Assembly: GCA_945643635.1 (NCBI GenBank) | Contig: CALZFC010000065.1 | Span: 1,046,001 to 1,110,000, forward strand | Direction of reading: 5' to 3' | Length of the DNA: 64,000 nucleotides | Source: Allodiplogaster sudhausi | Lineage: Eukaryota; Nematoda; Chromadorea; Rhabditida; Diplogasteridae | Shown: in pieces, positions 36,849 through 47,515 of the stretch | How positions within the stretch are numbered: position 1 is the first letter of the stretch | How the letters are laid out: every line of letters begins with the position of its first letter | Translations under genes and position numbers: made by a program | The notes under the pieces: generated by a model | Told to the model about the DNA's origin: nothing | What the model saw: the letters and a program-made list of their open reading frames with translations, nothing else | Database searches by the model: none

Positions 36849-38500
36849 CCAGTCTCCATGGCGTCTAGGTATTCGCCATCTAAACGTTCCATCGCCCGCT
36901 CGCCGTCAGAACGGTTGAGGAACTTAACGAAGGCTATGCGCGTGTTGAAGTCCGGCGTTGGCGCTTTCAACTAAAGAATGAACAAGTAAAAAAAAACAAG
37001 CTAGTTGGGTTCAAATATTTTATCCTAATAGAGGACTAAATAAAATCAAGTGGTCGCACAAACATAAACAATACTAGAATAATGCTAAGCCGTGAAAAAT
37101 CGAAACACTGACATCAACAGAGACAACGGGACCATATTCGGAGAATCGACGGTTGATATCTTTCTCGTCAACCGATAGGTCCAGGTTGGTTACCATCAAG
37201 TTCATGGCTGAGACATAGTAATTCGATTTAAAGGAAACTTCACAGAAGCAATTCGTGAAATTTGCCCGGCCAGAAACATGAGACCACCTAACTAACAATA
37301 AATAAGAAGCTCTCTCCACCATAAAATTGTTTTCAAATGGGTAGTCAGCGATTTGACAGGGATTCTCTAGATATTTACATAAGTTCAATTATTTAGTGAT
37401 CCTATTGCAAGACAGCATGAACTACTTTTGTAAATCGAATGACTTTGATGGGAGATGTAAAATACGGATGCTTATCGTTAAATATGAGGAGGAAGGGAGG
37501 CTGGAATCGAAGACAAAGCGAAAGTGTTAAGCTTCAACTTGAGGAGGACTGTGATTCTGAAACATTTTATGCATATTGACTCACGTCCGTTTATTTGAAG
37601 ATCATAAATTCTAGCTTGTGTTGCATGTTCCTTTTTCACCCCTTTTCCCAACTTATCTTTGCTTCTCAAATACACACGCTAACTGTCTCACTCTCTCAGT
37701 CTAGTCACTCACCCTCTCTCACGCTTCCCTATCTCTCTCCGCTTCCCTTTCTCTCTTGCCTGATTCATCTTTCTTGGTTTCTTCTGCCTTATCTTTCCGC
37801 CATTTATTCCCTCGGTCTTACTTATAGTGACTAACAAGGGAAGTCTTTTGGCGGGGTCCGGCAAACCTCAACATACTATAACATTATTCGAAAGCTCACA
37901 ACGAGCTGGTACCGTTTTTGATGTTTCTAGCAAGGAAATGGATTCCATCTTCCGTCCGAATCTTGCAAATCTTGCGTACAAAAAAAATCTCCGTTCGATT
38001 TCTCAACTTTGGGCGGCTGCAGGCGCCCGTTCTGGAAGAGGCCTCGACAGTGCCAGGCACTTCCAGACCCCGGTGCGCCTGTGCCTCGGTGTTTCCAACG
38101 TTTTATTTGGCAGCTAGAAACATCAAAACGTTACCAGCACGTCGAGAGCTTTCGAATGATGTATAATATGTTTTGGTTTGCCGGACCCCACCGAAAGACT
38201 TCCCTTGTAAGTACAAACAAGGGACGAGTGAGACACAAGAAAGGGGAGTCTTTATCAGGAGGCAGGGAGGGGCGAGATACCATACTCACCCTTCTCATCC
38301 TGGAATTGTCTAAAAAAAAGCTTTAAAAAAATAACAAACCGCATCCCAGTGATTACATGCGACATTGTAGATTTGTCTTGAAAGACTGCTTCCTTGAAGA
38401 TTAGATCTGAGAAGGTGTCGCCCTTCAACTTGGTAAGAGCCGGGCACATTAGAGCAGGATCGGTCCGTTGGGACTGCGCGATTCTTGCAGGACACATTCA
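36849..38500 (-). CDS. RRM-containing gene, partial (minus strand)
   Basis: Exon 38344-38500 reads DPALMCPALTKLKGDTFSDL and continues KEAVFQDKSTMSHV. Exons 37113-37207 (MNLMVTNLDLSVDEKDINRR, then FSEYGPVVSVD) and 36849-36970 (TPDFNTRIAFVKFLNRSDGE, AMERLDGEYLDAMETG) form one RRM with RNP2 LMVTNL and RNP1-like RIAFVKFL. It resembles RRM1 of the six-RRM gene. No clear stop was found before the palindrome that starts at 36588, so the gene may continue beyond it or be truncated. An intron contains a palindromic miniature element (37834-38208). Confidence 0.6.
37620..37790. repeat. CT-rich dispersed repeat (partner of 24830-24995)
   Basis: TTGCATGTTCCTTTTTCACC, CCCAACTTATCTTTGCTTCT and a CT run align in order with 24830-24995. 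Confidence 0.6.
37834..38208. mobile_element. 375-bp palindromic element with ACAAGGGAAGTCTTT ends
   Basis: ACAAGGGAAGTCTTTTGG at the left pairs with CCGAAAGACTTCCCTTGT at the right. Arms of about 105 bp contain GGGGTCCGGCAAACC and ATGTTTCTAGC. Centre is GC-rich (CTGGAAGAGGCC...CACTTCCAG). Intron of the minus-strand RRM gene. Confidence 0.7.
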
Positions 38501-39399
38501 TACTAGAAGAGATCCATAAGTTGGAATCTTTAGATAAAACCGTCAAATCTTCGAAATAGTTGCTATGTTTGAACGCTTTATTTATTGAAATATGGACATA
38601 TGTACATATATAAGAAAACACGTTTATTACAGTAGCGGCCAGTCCAGCTTCTATGTATACTAATTCAGAATGTGGGGAGACTCACATCTGTAGTCGAATA
38701 AAGTATATATCCTAATATATGTAGATATTCACTATCTACTTAACACTTTCATACTTTCTTTCTTTCTTTCTTTCTTTCATCTTTCTTTCGTTCATTCTTT
38801 ATTTCTTTCCTTCCCTCTCACCCCAGTCACTCTCCACATGTACATACATATACACCATATGTCTTTTTTCTGGCAAGTCTTCGTCCCATATTTTAAGTTC
38901 CGCCTGATCTTCTCACTTTCACTTGTTTCGCTAATTTTTTTTTAAAATCTTTAATGTTCTTTCGTTAGTGGTGAACTTCCATGTTTCGCACTGTCATTGC
39001 GATGTTACTTTGCATATTGTTCTCTTTCGAGATTCTCGTTCCATTAGGAGACATTTATCCGAATAAACAAAATCGCTGTAGAGCTATCTTGCTAAACTAA
39101 ATGTAAATTAACAAGGTTCAATCTCTAAAAGTTGATTTTATATTTGATTGGATTGGCTAATAATTAAAATAATTGTAGTTTGTTTCTCTCTCGAGACCAG
39201 GAAGTTGAATTTCTTTGTGGCCAACCTTGATGTATCCATCGCAGAGAATCGACTGTGCGATCTGTTCAGCACATCCGGCACCATCACGAGTGCCATAGTA
39301 CCTATGAAGTGAAGAATGGAATAAGGTCGCTTTTTCATCTTTTTCTTGCACTGTCTGCTCATCTTGCGCACTTGTACATATGTACATACATGCAAAACT

Positions 39400-39870
39400 A
39401 ACGCATTGGGCATAAACACAAAAGTACATTTCGCGGAATTTATTTTCGAAATTCATACCTGTAAGCGATGTTGTTCACATGCCAGCAATAAGATTACATT
39501 GTTTAAATTGGCTGTAAATGGCTCAATAAAAAATATGAGCTCATGTGCATTGCAAAGAATGGAATTTTTTGAGTAGAACAAACAAAGTGTCAAATGAAGA
39601 GGTTGACAGTTTAAATTGAGCTATTCACAAAATGATGAGAAAAGTGATGGACAAATATTGTCAAACTGGACACATTTCTTCTCTCTTTTCCATTCTTGCT
39701 CACATCAGATAAGGACGCATCAAGGATGCTCTTTCGGCTTAAGCACTCATAAAACTTATGGCATAGTATGTATTTCCGTATGCATGAGTCAGGACGACGT
39801 CTCCCTTTGTTTGATGCTATGTTGCAATGGCGGTGATATGGCATATTTGGAACGTAAAAAAAAATAGAAA
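39400..39870. repeat. Dispersed repeat R180, copy 1
   Basis: CATAAACACAAAAGTAC, CTCATAAAACTTATGG, GAGTCAGGACGACGTCTCCC and TTGATGCTATGTTGCAATGG recur in the same order at 49545-49880 and in reverse complement at 51830-52030. Confidence 0.55.
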
Positions 39871-40583
39871 TGCCCAACATCCTTATAAAAGATGGTCGAC
39901 TGAATGAAGCTTAATCTTGGCGGAGCTATCTCTGCTATGGCAACAACTCGCGATTTAACGGAAGAAGTTAGTTTTTTTTTTAAATATCTTCTTTAAATTA
40001 TTTCCCTGTTGGAGCAGCAAGCATGATTTGCTATGAGAATTTCTTTTTACATAGTCTTTCTACAAAGGAATGTAAATTGAGAATAACTGGAGTACAAAAA
40101 AATATGTATATCATTTTGCTTGTGATTTTTGAGTAAAATGATATTCAGCAACGGTCGGCATCAATGATAGCCGTACAGAATCTCGGAGAGAACTGCAGTG
40201 AAAGTGCGCTGAAGGAGGCATTTTCTCGATTTGGACCAATTGTTTTCTGTCAGGTGAGATGGAAAAAGCGGTTGAAAGCGAGAGATAGAGAGAGAAAAAG
40301 AGTGAAGAGAGAGAGAGAGTAAGAAGAGAGAGAAAAAAGAGTGTAGAGAGAGAGAGAGAGCAAGAAGCTTCTTTATTTTTTCACGAGATCGCTCGATGGG
40401 CTTCATTCGTTTCCAGCATCCGCCCGACGCGGTCCGCGCTGTACTGGAGATGTACAGCTCCGTGTTTTGTGGCAGGTATCAGAGAACTACATTTTCCCTG
40501 GGAATTTTAGCTTGCAAGCAGAACATGTTTTCAATATGTGTTCTTCTTAAGTTTAGAAAAATTGAGATACATATATGTATGTA

Positions 40584-41068
40584 CAGTACCGCCCAACATT
40601 TCAGGTACATAAATTAATTAGATTAATTTAAATAATTTCAATTGGAATTTGAGCGATACTAGGCACTTTTAAGCAGTTTCTTGTGTTTGTTAGGGTGGTT
40701 TTTGACATGCTGAACAAGTACATACAGTCAGATTTTAAAAAGAATCCGAAATGACCGTTTAAAAACGAATTCGGCAGTTTTTAGAAGGGCTCATGGCCGT
40801 GTTTAAGGTGCCTTCGATAACACAAGACGACAGCACCTAAAAGACGGTCATAACCCTCCTAAAACCGGCCGAATTCGTTTTTAAACGGTCATTTGAGATT
40901 CTTTTTAAAATCTGACTGTATGTACTTGTTCAGGACGTCAAAAACCACCATAACAATCACAAGAAACTGCGTAAAAGTGCTTAATATCGCTCAAATTCCA
41001 ATTGAAATTATTTAAATTAATTTAATTAATCTAATTAATTTATGTACCTGAAATGTTGGGCGGGACTG
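40584..41068. mobile_element. 485-bp palindromic element with CAGTACCGCCCAACA ends
   Basis: The two halves are inverted copies almost throughout, from CAGTACCGCCCAACATTTC to GAAATGTTGGGCGGGACTG, with TA at each edge. A net 9-base length difference appears near the centre. It is inserted in the intron after RRM2 of copy B. Non-autonomous Tc1/mariner-type element is the likely identity. Confidence 0.8.
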
Positions 41069-42322
41069 TACATAAGTAATCTTATTATTTGATCACAAAA
41101 AAATTCATAGTCCGTTTTATCGGTCGGTTGCCAAAAAACAGCCCCACTCGCTCTGATGAATAAGTTTTGTCTGAGAAAAACTAAATGTAAATTGTCAAAT
41201 TTAGAAAAATCACCGTAAGGTGGGACTCTGGTTGTAACCTGCCTTGCGTCCCACCATCTGTTGAAGTTCAACAGCCTCCTCCATTGGCAGATCCAGAGCG
41301 AAGTCATCCGGAGGCTAATGGGTTTAATCAATTGTTGCACATAGAGAATACCGTGAACATTACTGTTTCACTCAATGAATATTGGAATCCTATTATAAAT
41401 ACCTATGTACATATGTATATCAATTCACTAGGCACTCGATAAGGCGATATGCATACATATATATTTACATTCAATGCCGGTTAATGTTTTATGATTTGAA
41501 ATATTGTTTATTTGTTTTGCTAATGGGATTACTGTCTAATTTTTTTGATTAAAAAACTATAAACAATAATTTCCAGGCAACAGAAGGAGAAGGGCTCAAC
41601 GTCTTCATCAAGAACATTGACAAAAGAAGTGTTCCCTGACTGCCGAAACTTTCAACCTTGTGGGAGTTTGATAAGCGCTTTGGGCAACGGAAAGTTCAAC
41701 ATCACTAACCTCGTCCTAAAAAATCTGGATGAGAAAGTCAATCAGGCGAGTCCTTCCTTTCTTTATGACTCACTTTCTTTCTCTCTGTCTCGATATGAGG
41801 CCATTAATAATATATAAACATCAGTCCAGCTTAGGCTACCGACAAGTCAAGCTATTATATATATATATATATATGTTTATTTATTCATTTATTTAGAGGT
41901 TGCTCGAAGAAAAGTTTGGCAATTTTGACGGATTGAAAAGATGCAAATTGGTTACGAAAAACAAGGTTGCGTACATCAACTACTCAACAATGACGAACGC
42001 GCTGAACGTGCGGCTATTATTTTTTTCGATGCATTTATTTATTTAACCCTTATATGTACAAATAAATACATATTTTTTATTTTTTTATTTTTTTTTAAAA
42101 AATATTTGTCATATTTTTGTATCGTTTGAGGCAGCCATCGCTCTCGGTGGCTTAATACTCTTCGGATGCAGCAAGCAGTTAGAAATTTTCATGAACTTTC
42201 CGAAGAGATTGCGAGACCAAATGAGGGAGAGACAAGCGCAGCTGGACGCAGTATGTCTAATTATTCTTTCTTTTTTTCTTTAATATTTTGTTGACGAAAG
42301 TTTTTCTCAAACATATCTTATC

Positions 42323-42600
42323 GTATTTGCCCTATTAGTACCCCCCTGGAGTACGATTTTTCAATGCTCTTGCGGGGGGGGACACTATTAGCGGGGAGTT
42401 CTATTAGAGGTATTATTTTACAACCTAATTGACTAAAAGTATGATATTGTTCGTGAAATAGACATTTTACATACTGTATAAGACTCACAATGATCTACGC
42501 ATTCCATCTGTCTAAAGTATGAAACATGTTCGAAACAATGTGGTTTGCAACATGTTCGCAACAGAAGGATTCCTTGAATTCTTGAGGGAACATCGAGCAG
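42323..42600. mobile_element. Truncated M1 element in copy B
   Basis: CGTATTTGCCCTATTAGTAC, TTTTTCAATGCTCTTGCGGG and GACTAAAAGTATGA follow the left half of the element at 28781. The right end is replaced by the dispersed repeat also seen at 32440 and 46550. Confidence 0.6.
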
Positions 42601-43814
42601 ATTGAATGCGTGGCAGTATTTAAAAAAATTATTCTTTTAAGTCTCATCTACGAGATAAAGGAGGCTAATCCTATGAAATTGAAGAGAAGCATCAAGATCG
42701 CCGTAGATAATCTGAAGATTGGCGTGGACGAAGATGAGCTTCTGTCCATTTTTTCGCAGCACGGCACAGTTCTCTGGGCCAAGGTAAGCAAAATGCTTCC
42801 AGAATTTCAATAAATTACTGATGACAACAACATGATTAAGGAAATTTTCATTGTTTTGGATATAGAAACTTATATAAAAAAAAAGATTTCCAGGTGGACC
42901 GGACCGTGAACGGAGCTTCGAAGGGCACGGCAGTGGTCTGCTTTGAGAAGAAGGAAGAGGGAGAGCAAGCCTTGGCCGCCCTCCACCTCCGCCGCATTCA
43001 TGAACTCAACATTAATCTCAGCGTCCTGGAAGAGGCTAGATGACGGAGCACCTTATTTACCTTGATTTGATTTATGAAAAACATTCGTGTTTATCTCCAA
43101 AAAAATTTTTTTATCCGTTTGATTGAACCAACTGCAAAGAATTCTTCTCGAATAATCTTTAATTCTTTAACTTAAGGATTCTTTGGACGTCGCCAAAGCT
43201 CTTGACGGCACTTTGTGTAAGTTTTGTGAAATTTCATTTAGTATTATTCTATGTTAACAAGGGTTATATGTATGTAAACGCAATGATTGCAATAAAAGAA
43301 TAAAACAAGTTTATTTACTAGATACGAATTCGAAGCGCGAAGATCTCGACTGTCACTGCAAGATGAATGTCGTCGGAGTGCTTCTTCAATGTGGATGTGC
43401 TGTCTGCACAAGGTTTTTTTCGGATTCTGATGCTGATTTGGAATTTGATTAATACATTTATATATATATATTTTTTTTCGATATATATATAAATATATAT
43501 ATTAAAAAAATATATATATATATGCATACAATGACACTCTTCAATAAATAAATTTTAGGTGCTCGGACCGCATCAAGAATTGCACGTGGTGTGGCGATAA
43601 AATCTCGAATCGAGTCCCCATTAGTCTTTGATGTATTCTTTCTTATTCTTTATTATTTTTTGAAAAAAAAAACAAATTTAAATGATTTAATTTAATACCG
43701 ACCAAAAATGTGCCACGAATGTTCTCGCCATCACCAATTCTTTATATACATACATATATATAGTATATACATACATATATAGAAAAAAATATGACACACT
43801 TCGATGAATCTAGT

Positions 43815-43893
43815 TTTGGTCCTCGGACCGCATCAATAATTATAAATGGTGTGGTGATGAAATATCGAATTGCTTTCCTATTAGTTTTTGAGA
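43815..43893 (+). pseudogene. Second, decayed copy of the last RING exon
   Basis: CTCGGACCGCATCAA, TGGTGTGG, GATGAAAT and CCTATTAGTTTTTGA repeat the final exon of copy B about 230 bp downstream. The first Cys of the pair is lost (AATTATAAATGG in place of TGCACG). Confidence 0.6.
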
Positions 43894-43916
43894 TGTTTTA
43901 TTTATTTACCAGCCGG

Positions 43917-45200
43917 TTCGCGCGCTCCACCGGCTGGATGCTCGGCCGCGTCCGGATTGCCGGACTTGGTCCTTTCCGGAACCTTCTCGAATGTTCCAGG
44001 ACCAAGGGCTGTAGTTGGTCCCTTCCGGAAAGTTATGTAAAATTCCATCTTCCGGGACTGTACTCGGTCCCTTCCAGAATCTTCTGGAGTGTTCCCAGTA
44101 CCGTTGGCAGACGTTAGCTCCTTCCGGAATGTTCTGGAAAATTCCACGTTCCTGGGCCAATCACGACCCCTTCTGGAACCTTCTGGAATGTTCCTAGTAT
44201 CGGGGGCAGACGTTGGACCCTTCCGGAATGTTCTGGAAAATTCCATGTCCCGGGGCAGAATTTGTACCCTTCTGGAATCTTCAGGAATGTTCCAAGAATC
44301 GGGGGCAGACTTTGGAACCTTCCAGAATGTTCAGGAGAACTTTCTCCCTTCTGGAACCTTCTGGAATGTTCCTAGTATCGGGGGCAGACGTTGGCCCCTT
44401 CCGGAATGTTCTGGAAAATTCCATGTCCCGGGGCAGAATTTGTACCCTCCTATAAACTTCTGAAATGTTCCTAGTATCGGGGGGCAAACGTTGGCCAATT
44501 AAGGAATGTTCTATAAAATTCCACGTTCCCGGGCCAATCCCGACCCCTTCTGGAATCTTCTGGAATGTTCCCAGAATCGGGGGCAGACGTTGGAACCTTC
44601 CAGAATGTTCTGGACAACTTTGTCCCTTCTGGAACCTTCTGGAATGTTCCTAGTATCGTGGGCAGACGTTGGCCCCTTCCGGAATGTTCTGGAAAATTCC
44701 ATGTCCCGGGGCAGAATTTGTACCCTCCTGGAACCTTCTGAAATGTTCCTAGTATCGGGGGGCAGACGTTGGCCAATTCCGGAATATTCTGGAAAATTCC
44801 ACGTTCCCGGGCCAATCACGACTCGTTCTGGAACCTTCTGGAATGTTCCCAGAATCGGGGGCAGACTTTGGAACCTTCCAGAATGTTCAGGAGAACTTTC
44901 TCCCTTCTGGAACCTTCTGGAATGTTCCTAGTATCGGGGGCAGACGGTGGCCAATTCCGGAATGTTCTGGAGTATTCCACTTCCCGTGGCCAAACTCGTG
45001 CCCTTCTAGAACCTTCTAGCATGATCGAAAGCATTGGCAGAAGTCAGCCGCCGGTGCAAAAGTCACCACGTTGGTAGTGGTAGGAAAGTCGCAACGTTCG
45101 TAGTGGTTTTACAATTTGGACACTTCAAGGGAGGAGCATGGAAGGTTCCAGAAGAAATCTGGGACAAACCCACGCTAAGCGCTTTATTATTAGTAAGATT
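43917..45200. repeat. Satellite-like array of heat-shock-element motifs, copy 3 (best preserved)
   Basis: Two ~50-bp block types alternate: CTTCTGGAACCTTCTGGAAT followed by GTTCC, and CTTCCGGAATGTTCTGGAAA followed by ATTCC, with spacers GTATCGGGGGCAGACGTTGG and TGTCCCGGGGCAGAATTTG. Each block parses as five contiguous alternating nTTCn/nGAAn pentamers, the textbook heat-shock-factor site. About 20 blocks are present. From 44349 a higher-order unit repeats with exact 278-bp spacing (44349, 44627, 44905). The non-repetitive right end (45040-45200) matches the ends of copies 1 and 2 and finishes with the small palindrome CGCTAAGCG and TTATTAGTAAG. Confidence 0.85.
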
Positions 45201-45429
45201 TATTATTTATTTTTTGAAGAAATTTCAGTGATTTGATACTCTGCGTGCTAAAAATGTGCCTCAAATGTTTGATCTCCCTCTGTGCACCTCTGATAGCCTT
45301 GGAAGGAGCGGAGAAAGCAACGAGCAGCCACAAGTGTGGGGGGGGGGGGGAGGAGCATGGAGACTGAAGGGTAAGTCCAGCGAGAACCATAGAGCGGAGG
45401 CGATCGTTTCTGCCCTCTCGCTCTTCAGG

Positions 45430-45880
45430 CGTTTCTGCGGTGAAATCCCATATGAGATAGGCAGCACATGCCGTTTGATTGAGAGCCGCGACAGGCAGGA
45501 GAGTGGAAGGGGTGGGAATGACGCAGAAGGAGAGGCCATGGGGACATCATAGATGAATATCTACATATATTAGGATGGCGGAGGTAGGCAGATGGGCAGA
45601 GGAGCAAGCGGAGATGACTTCGGCCAGCCGGGCACGAGTCTGCGCGAGCTGACCTGATAAGTAAGTGATCAGTCGGTGTGGCAGCTGACGAGTTGCTCGA
45701 TGGAGTAGAAGAGGGCGTCAGTGTCCGACTGGGATGTGGCCGTTGAGTTGGAGGGGCTGGCATGATTAGACTCTTGACGTTTGCGCTTATGAGACGGTTC
45801 GCGTTCTGGAATAGTGAGCGAAGGCGAGCAGCGGCAAAAGGGGCGCAAGACATCGTAATTGTTTATGTGCCCTAAAAAAG
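45430..45880 (-). CDS. Possible exons of an unidentified nuclear protein
   Basis: Minus-strand reading from about 45845 to 45685 gives PEREPSHKRKRQESNHASPS with Ser/Thr-rich continuation and DTDALFYSIEQL. A 41-bp intron would join it to LAQTRARLAEVISACSSAHL (about 45645-45560). KRKRQ resembles a nuclear localisation signal. No family recognised; no promoter or full gene model. Adjacent frames here are also open, so confidence is low. Confidence 0.25.
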
Positions 45881-46073
45881 TCGAAATGTTAATTCGGGCA
45901 CAAGTGTTCTAGCCAGTGTATTACTGATGCGGTTGGCGATGGCAGGAAGAGTGAGCAGCCGGTCTGCAACGAGAAGGCAAACAAAATAACTCTCAAAAAA
46001 TTGCTTGTAAGCTTACTTTTCACAATGATCTCTCAAATTCTCTTTTTATTGGTACAAGAGTATGTATTTACCG

Positions 46074-46400
46074 TATTTATTAGAACCCCCCCCCCCTCCA
46101 AATAGTACCTACCTCTGAAAATGCCATTGAAAAATCCCCCTTGAAAGACCCCCCCCCCTAACAGTCTTGTACCTCAGTCAGCTCTAGATGTACCTCCAAT
46201 GGATCCTGTATATTAATCCTTTACTTTTTATGAAAAAACTATGATATCTCATTTCATCATAAATTTCGCAAAATTGATCTTGCTATGTCAAACTCGTCAT
46301 CTTATTGTTAGTTCTTCATGCTCTTTCCGCTCTGGATGGCAAAGCAGTGCCGAGGTGCATCAAGCAGATGCACATTGAACCATTTCTCAAAAAAAGGAAT
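46074..46400. mobile_element. Truncated M1 element, reverse orientation
   Basis: ACCGTATTTATTAGAACC, CTCTGAAAATGCCATTGAAA and CAGCTCTAGATGTACCTCC match the complement of the right half of the element at 28781-29241. Confidence 0.55.
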
Positions 46401-46987
46401 ATTGCGATACGAATCAGGTCGTGTTTCTAGTTGGAAATTCTAAAATTCTCGCCCGAATAATAGATGTTCTCTAAATTAATTTTAGTTGTTTCTTTATCTT
46501 GGATAAAAAAATGGCTATAACAATAGAGTTCTATTTGTGATCCGTAAATTTAATTTCGCAATTGCTTGAGGGAATGTCGAGCAGAGGTTCGAACCAGAAA
46601 AGACACGATGACATTGATGCATGCGTCACAAGAAATATTGAATGAAAATTGAAAGTATATTATTTTACGGTTTCATTTACTTTTTTCTAAATGTGAAATT
46701 AATTTCTAACATTAACAAGAAATCATTTACTCTCTTTCCATGCTCTTTTGATAGCGTTTTGTTCGAACAATTCGGCGAACTTCGAAACATCAAGATGAAA
46801 GAAGAAGGCAAAAGGCAGAAGAAGCAGACTCGCTATGCTTTTATAACTTTTGAATCTTCAGGACATTCCGAGAGGATGAGATCAATTTATTTGAAGCATT
46901 TCCTATTATTTAAATAAATTATAAATTAGAAAATAAAAGAAAATAAACAGATTTGTGAATGCAAGATAGAAGAAAAAATTTCCCTTT

Positions 46988-47413
46988 TAAGGAAGTATCC
47001 GGCGAAAAAATAACTTCATCTTTTACATTCCCATATGATCAAGTCTGGCCTGAAAGATCGATTAGAGGTGGTCCCGCTTTACGAAAGTCAGTATTAAGCC
47101 TGAAATTTGCATTTTTATGGAATACGGTTGAAAACGTCTCTGTCGATTCACCCGGTGTATGCTTAAATCCAAGCAAGGAGTGCCAACGGGTGGGAAGAAG
47201 AGGCAGTTTCTGCCCGTCCTGCCCACTTAGCACCACATTTTCACCAAGGGATGAGAGATACAGATGATAGAGAAAAGCGAGACAATGAAAGAACCCGAGA
47301 GAGATTAGATACGCATACGTTTCAAACTTGAAAAATCATCCAGTTGTGAGTTTAGCACAGTTTGAAAAGTAATTTTATCAGATACGGTTTTCTTTCGTCG
47401 GATACTTCCTTTA
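46988..47413. mobile_element. Miniature element with AAGGAAGTATCCGGCGAA ends (family M3)
   Basis: AAGGAAGTATCCGGCGAA at the left and TTCGTCGGATACTTCCTT at the right are inverted repeats, flanked by TTTAAA-like DNA. A shorter relative lies at 51000-51254. Confidence 0.6.
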
Positions 47414-47515
47414 AATTAAAATTTCTTTAAATTACAGGCATTGGAAGAAAATTCGTTTTCTATCGTGATCATTTATATTTAAAAAAAATTGAGGAGGCAG
47501 CTTCTGAGCTCACCA

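Larger units (their letters stand above)
39197..43631 (+). pseudogene. RRM-RING gene copy B, probably decayed
   Basis: Colinear with the intact gene at 52179-58496 but with losses. The RRM1 first half (39197 on, FFVANLDVSIAENRLCDLF) runs to a stop without its second half. RRM2 is at 40149-40253 (MIAVQNLGENCSESALKEAF) and about 40385-40475, without a fitting acceptor. RRM3 (41579 on, GEGLNVFIKNID) jumps straight into the tail exon sequence out of frame; RRM4 is missing. RRM5 is at 41690-41744 (NLVLKNLDEKVNQ) and following exons, RRM6 at 42661-42783 (IKIAVDNLKIGVDEDELLSI) and 42894-43041, then 43178-43217 and RING exons 43320 on (DCHCKMNVVGVLLQCGCAVC) to TGA at 43631. The 3' half is better preserved than the 5' half. 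A shortened RRM5-RRM6-RING product cannot be excluded. Confidence 0.7.

Noticed and set aside
44015..45080. Several 60-140-residue frames with repeated NVLENSMSRG / FLVSGADVGPF words, a possible repeat protein
   Set aside because: Both strands and several frames are open at once and the repeat period is that of the HSE satellite; no start context or splice structure.
43917..45200. CRISPR-like array (regular repeats with spacers)
   Set aside because: The spacers are themselves conserved, repeats are degenerate and nested, and the genome is eukaryotic.
43917..45200. Helitron end (hairpin followed by CTRR)
   Set aside because: A short palindrome CGCTAAGCG is present near the end, but the final bases are TAAG, not a clear CTRR|T, and no TC start was found.
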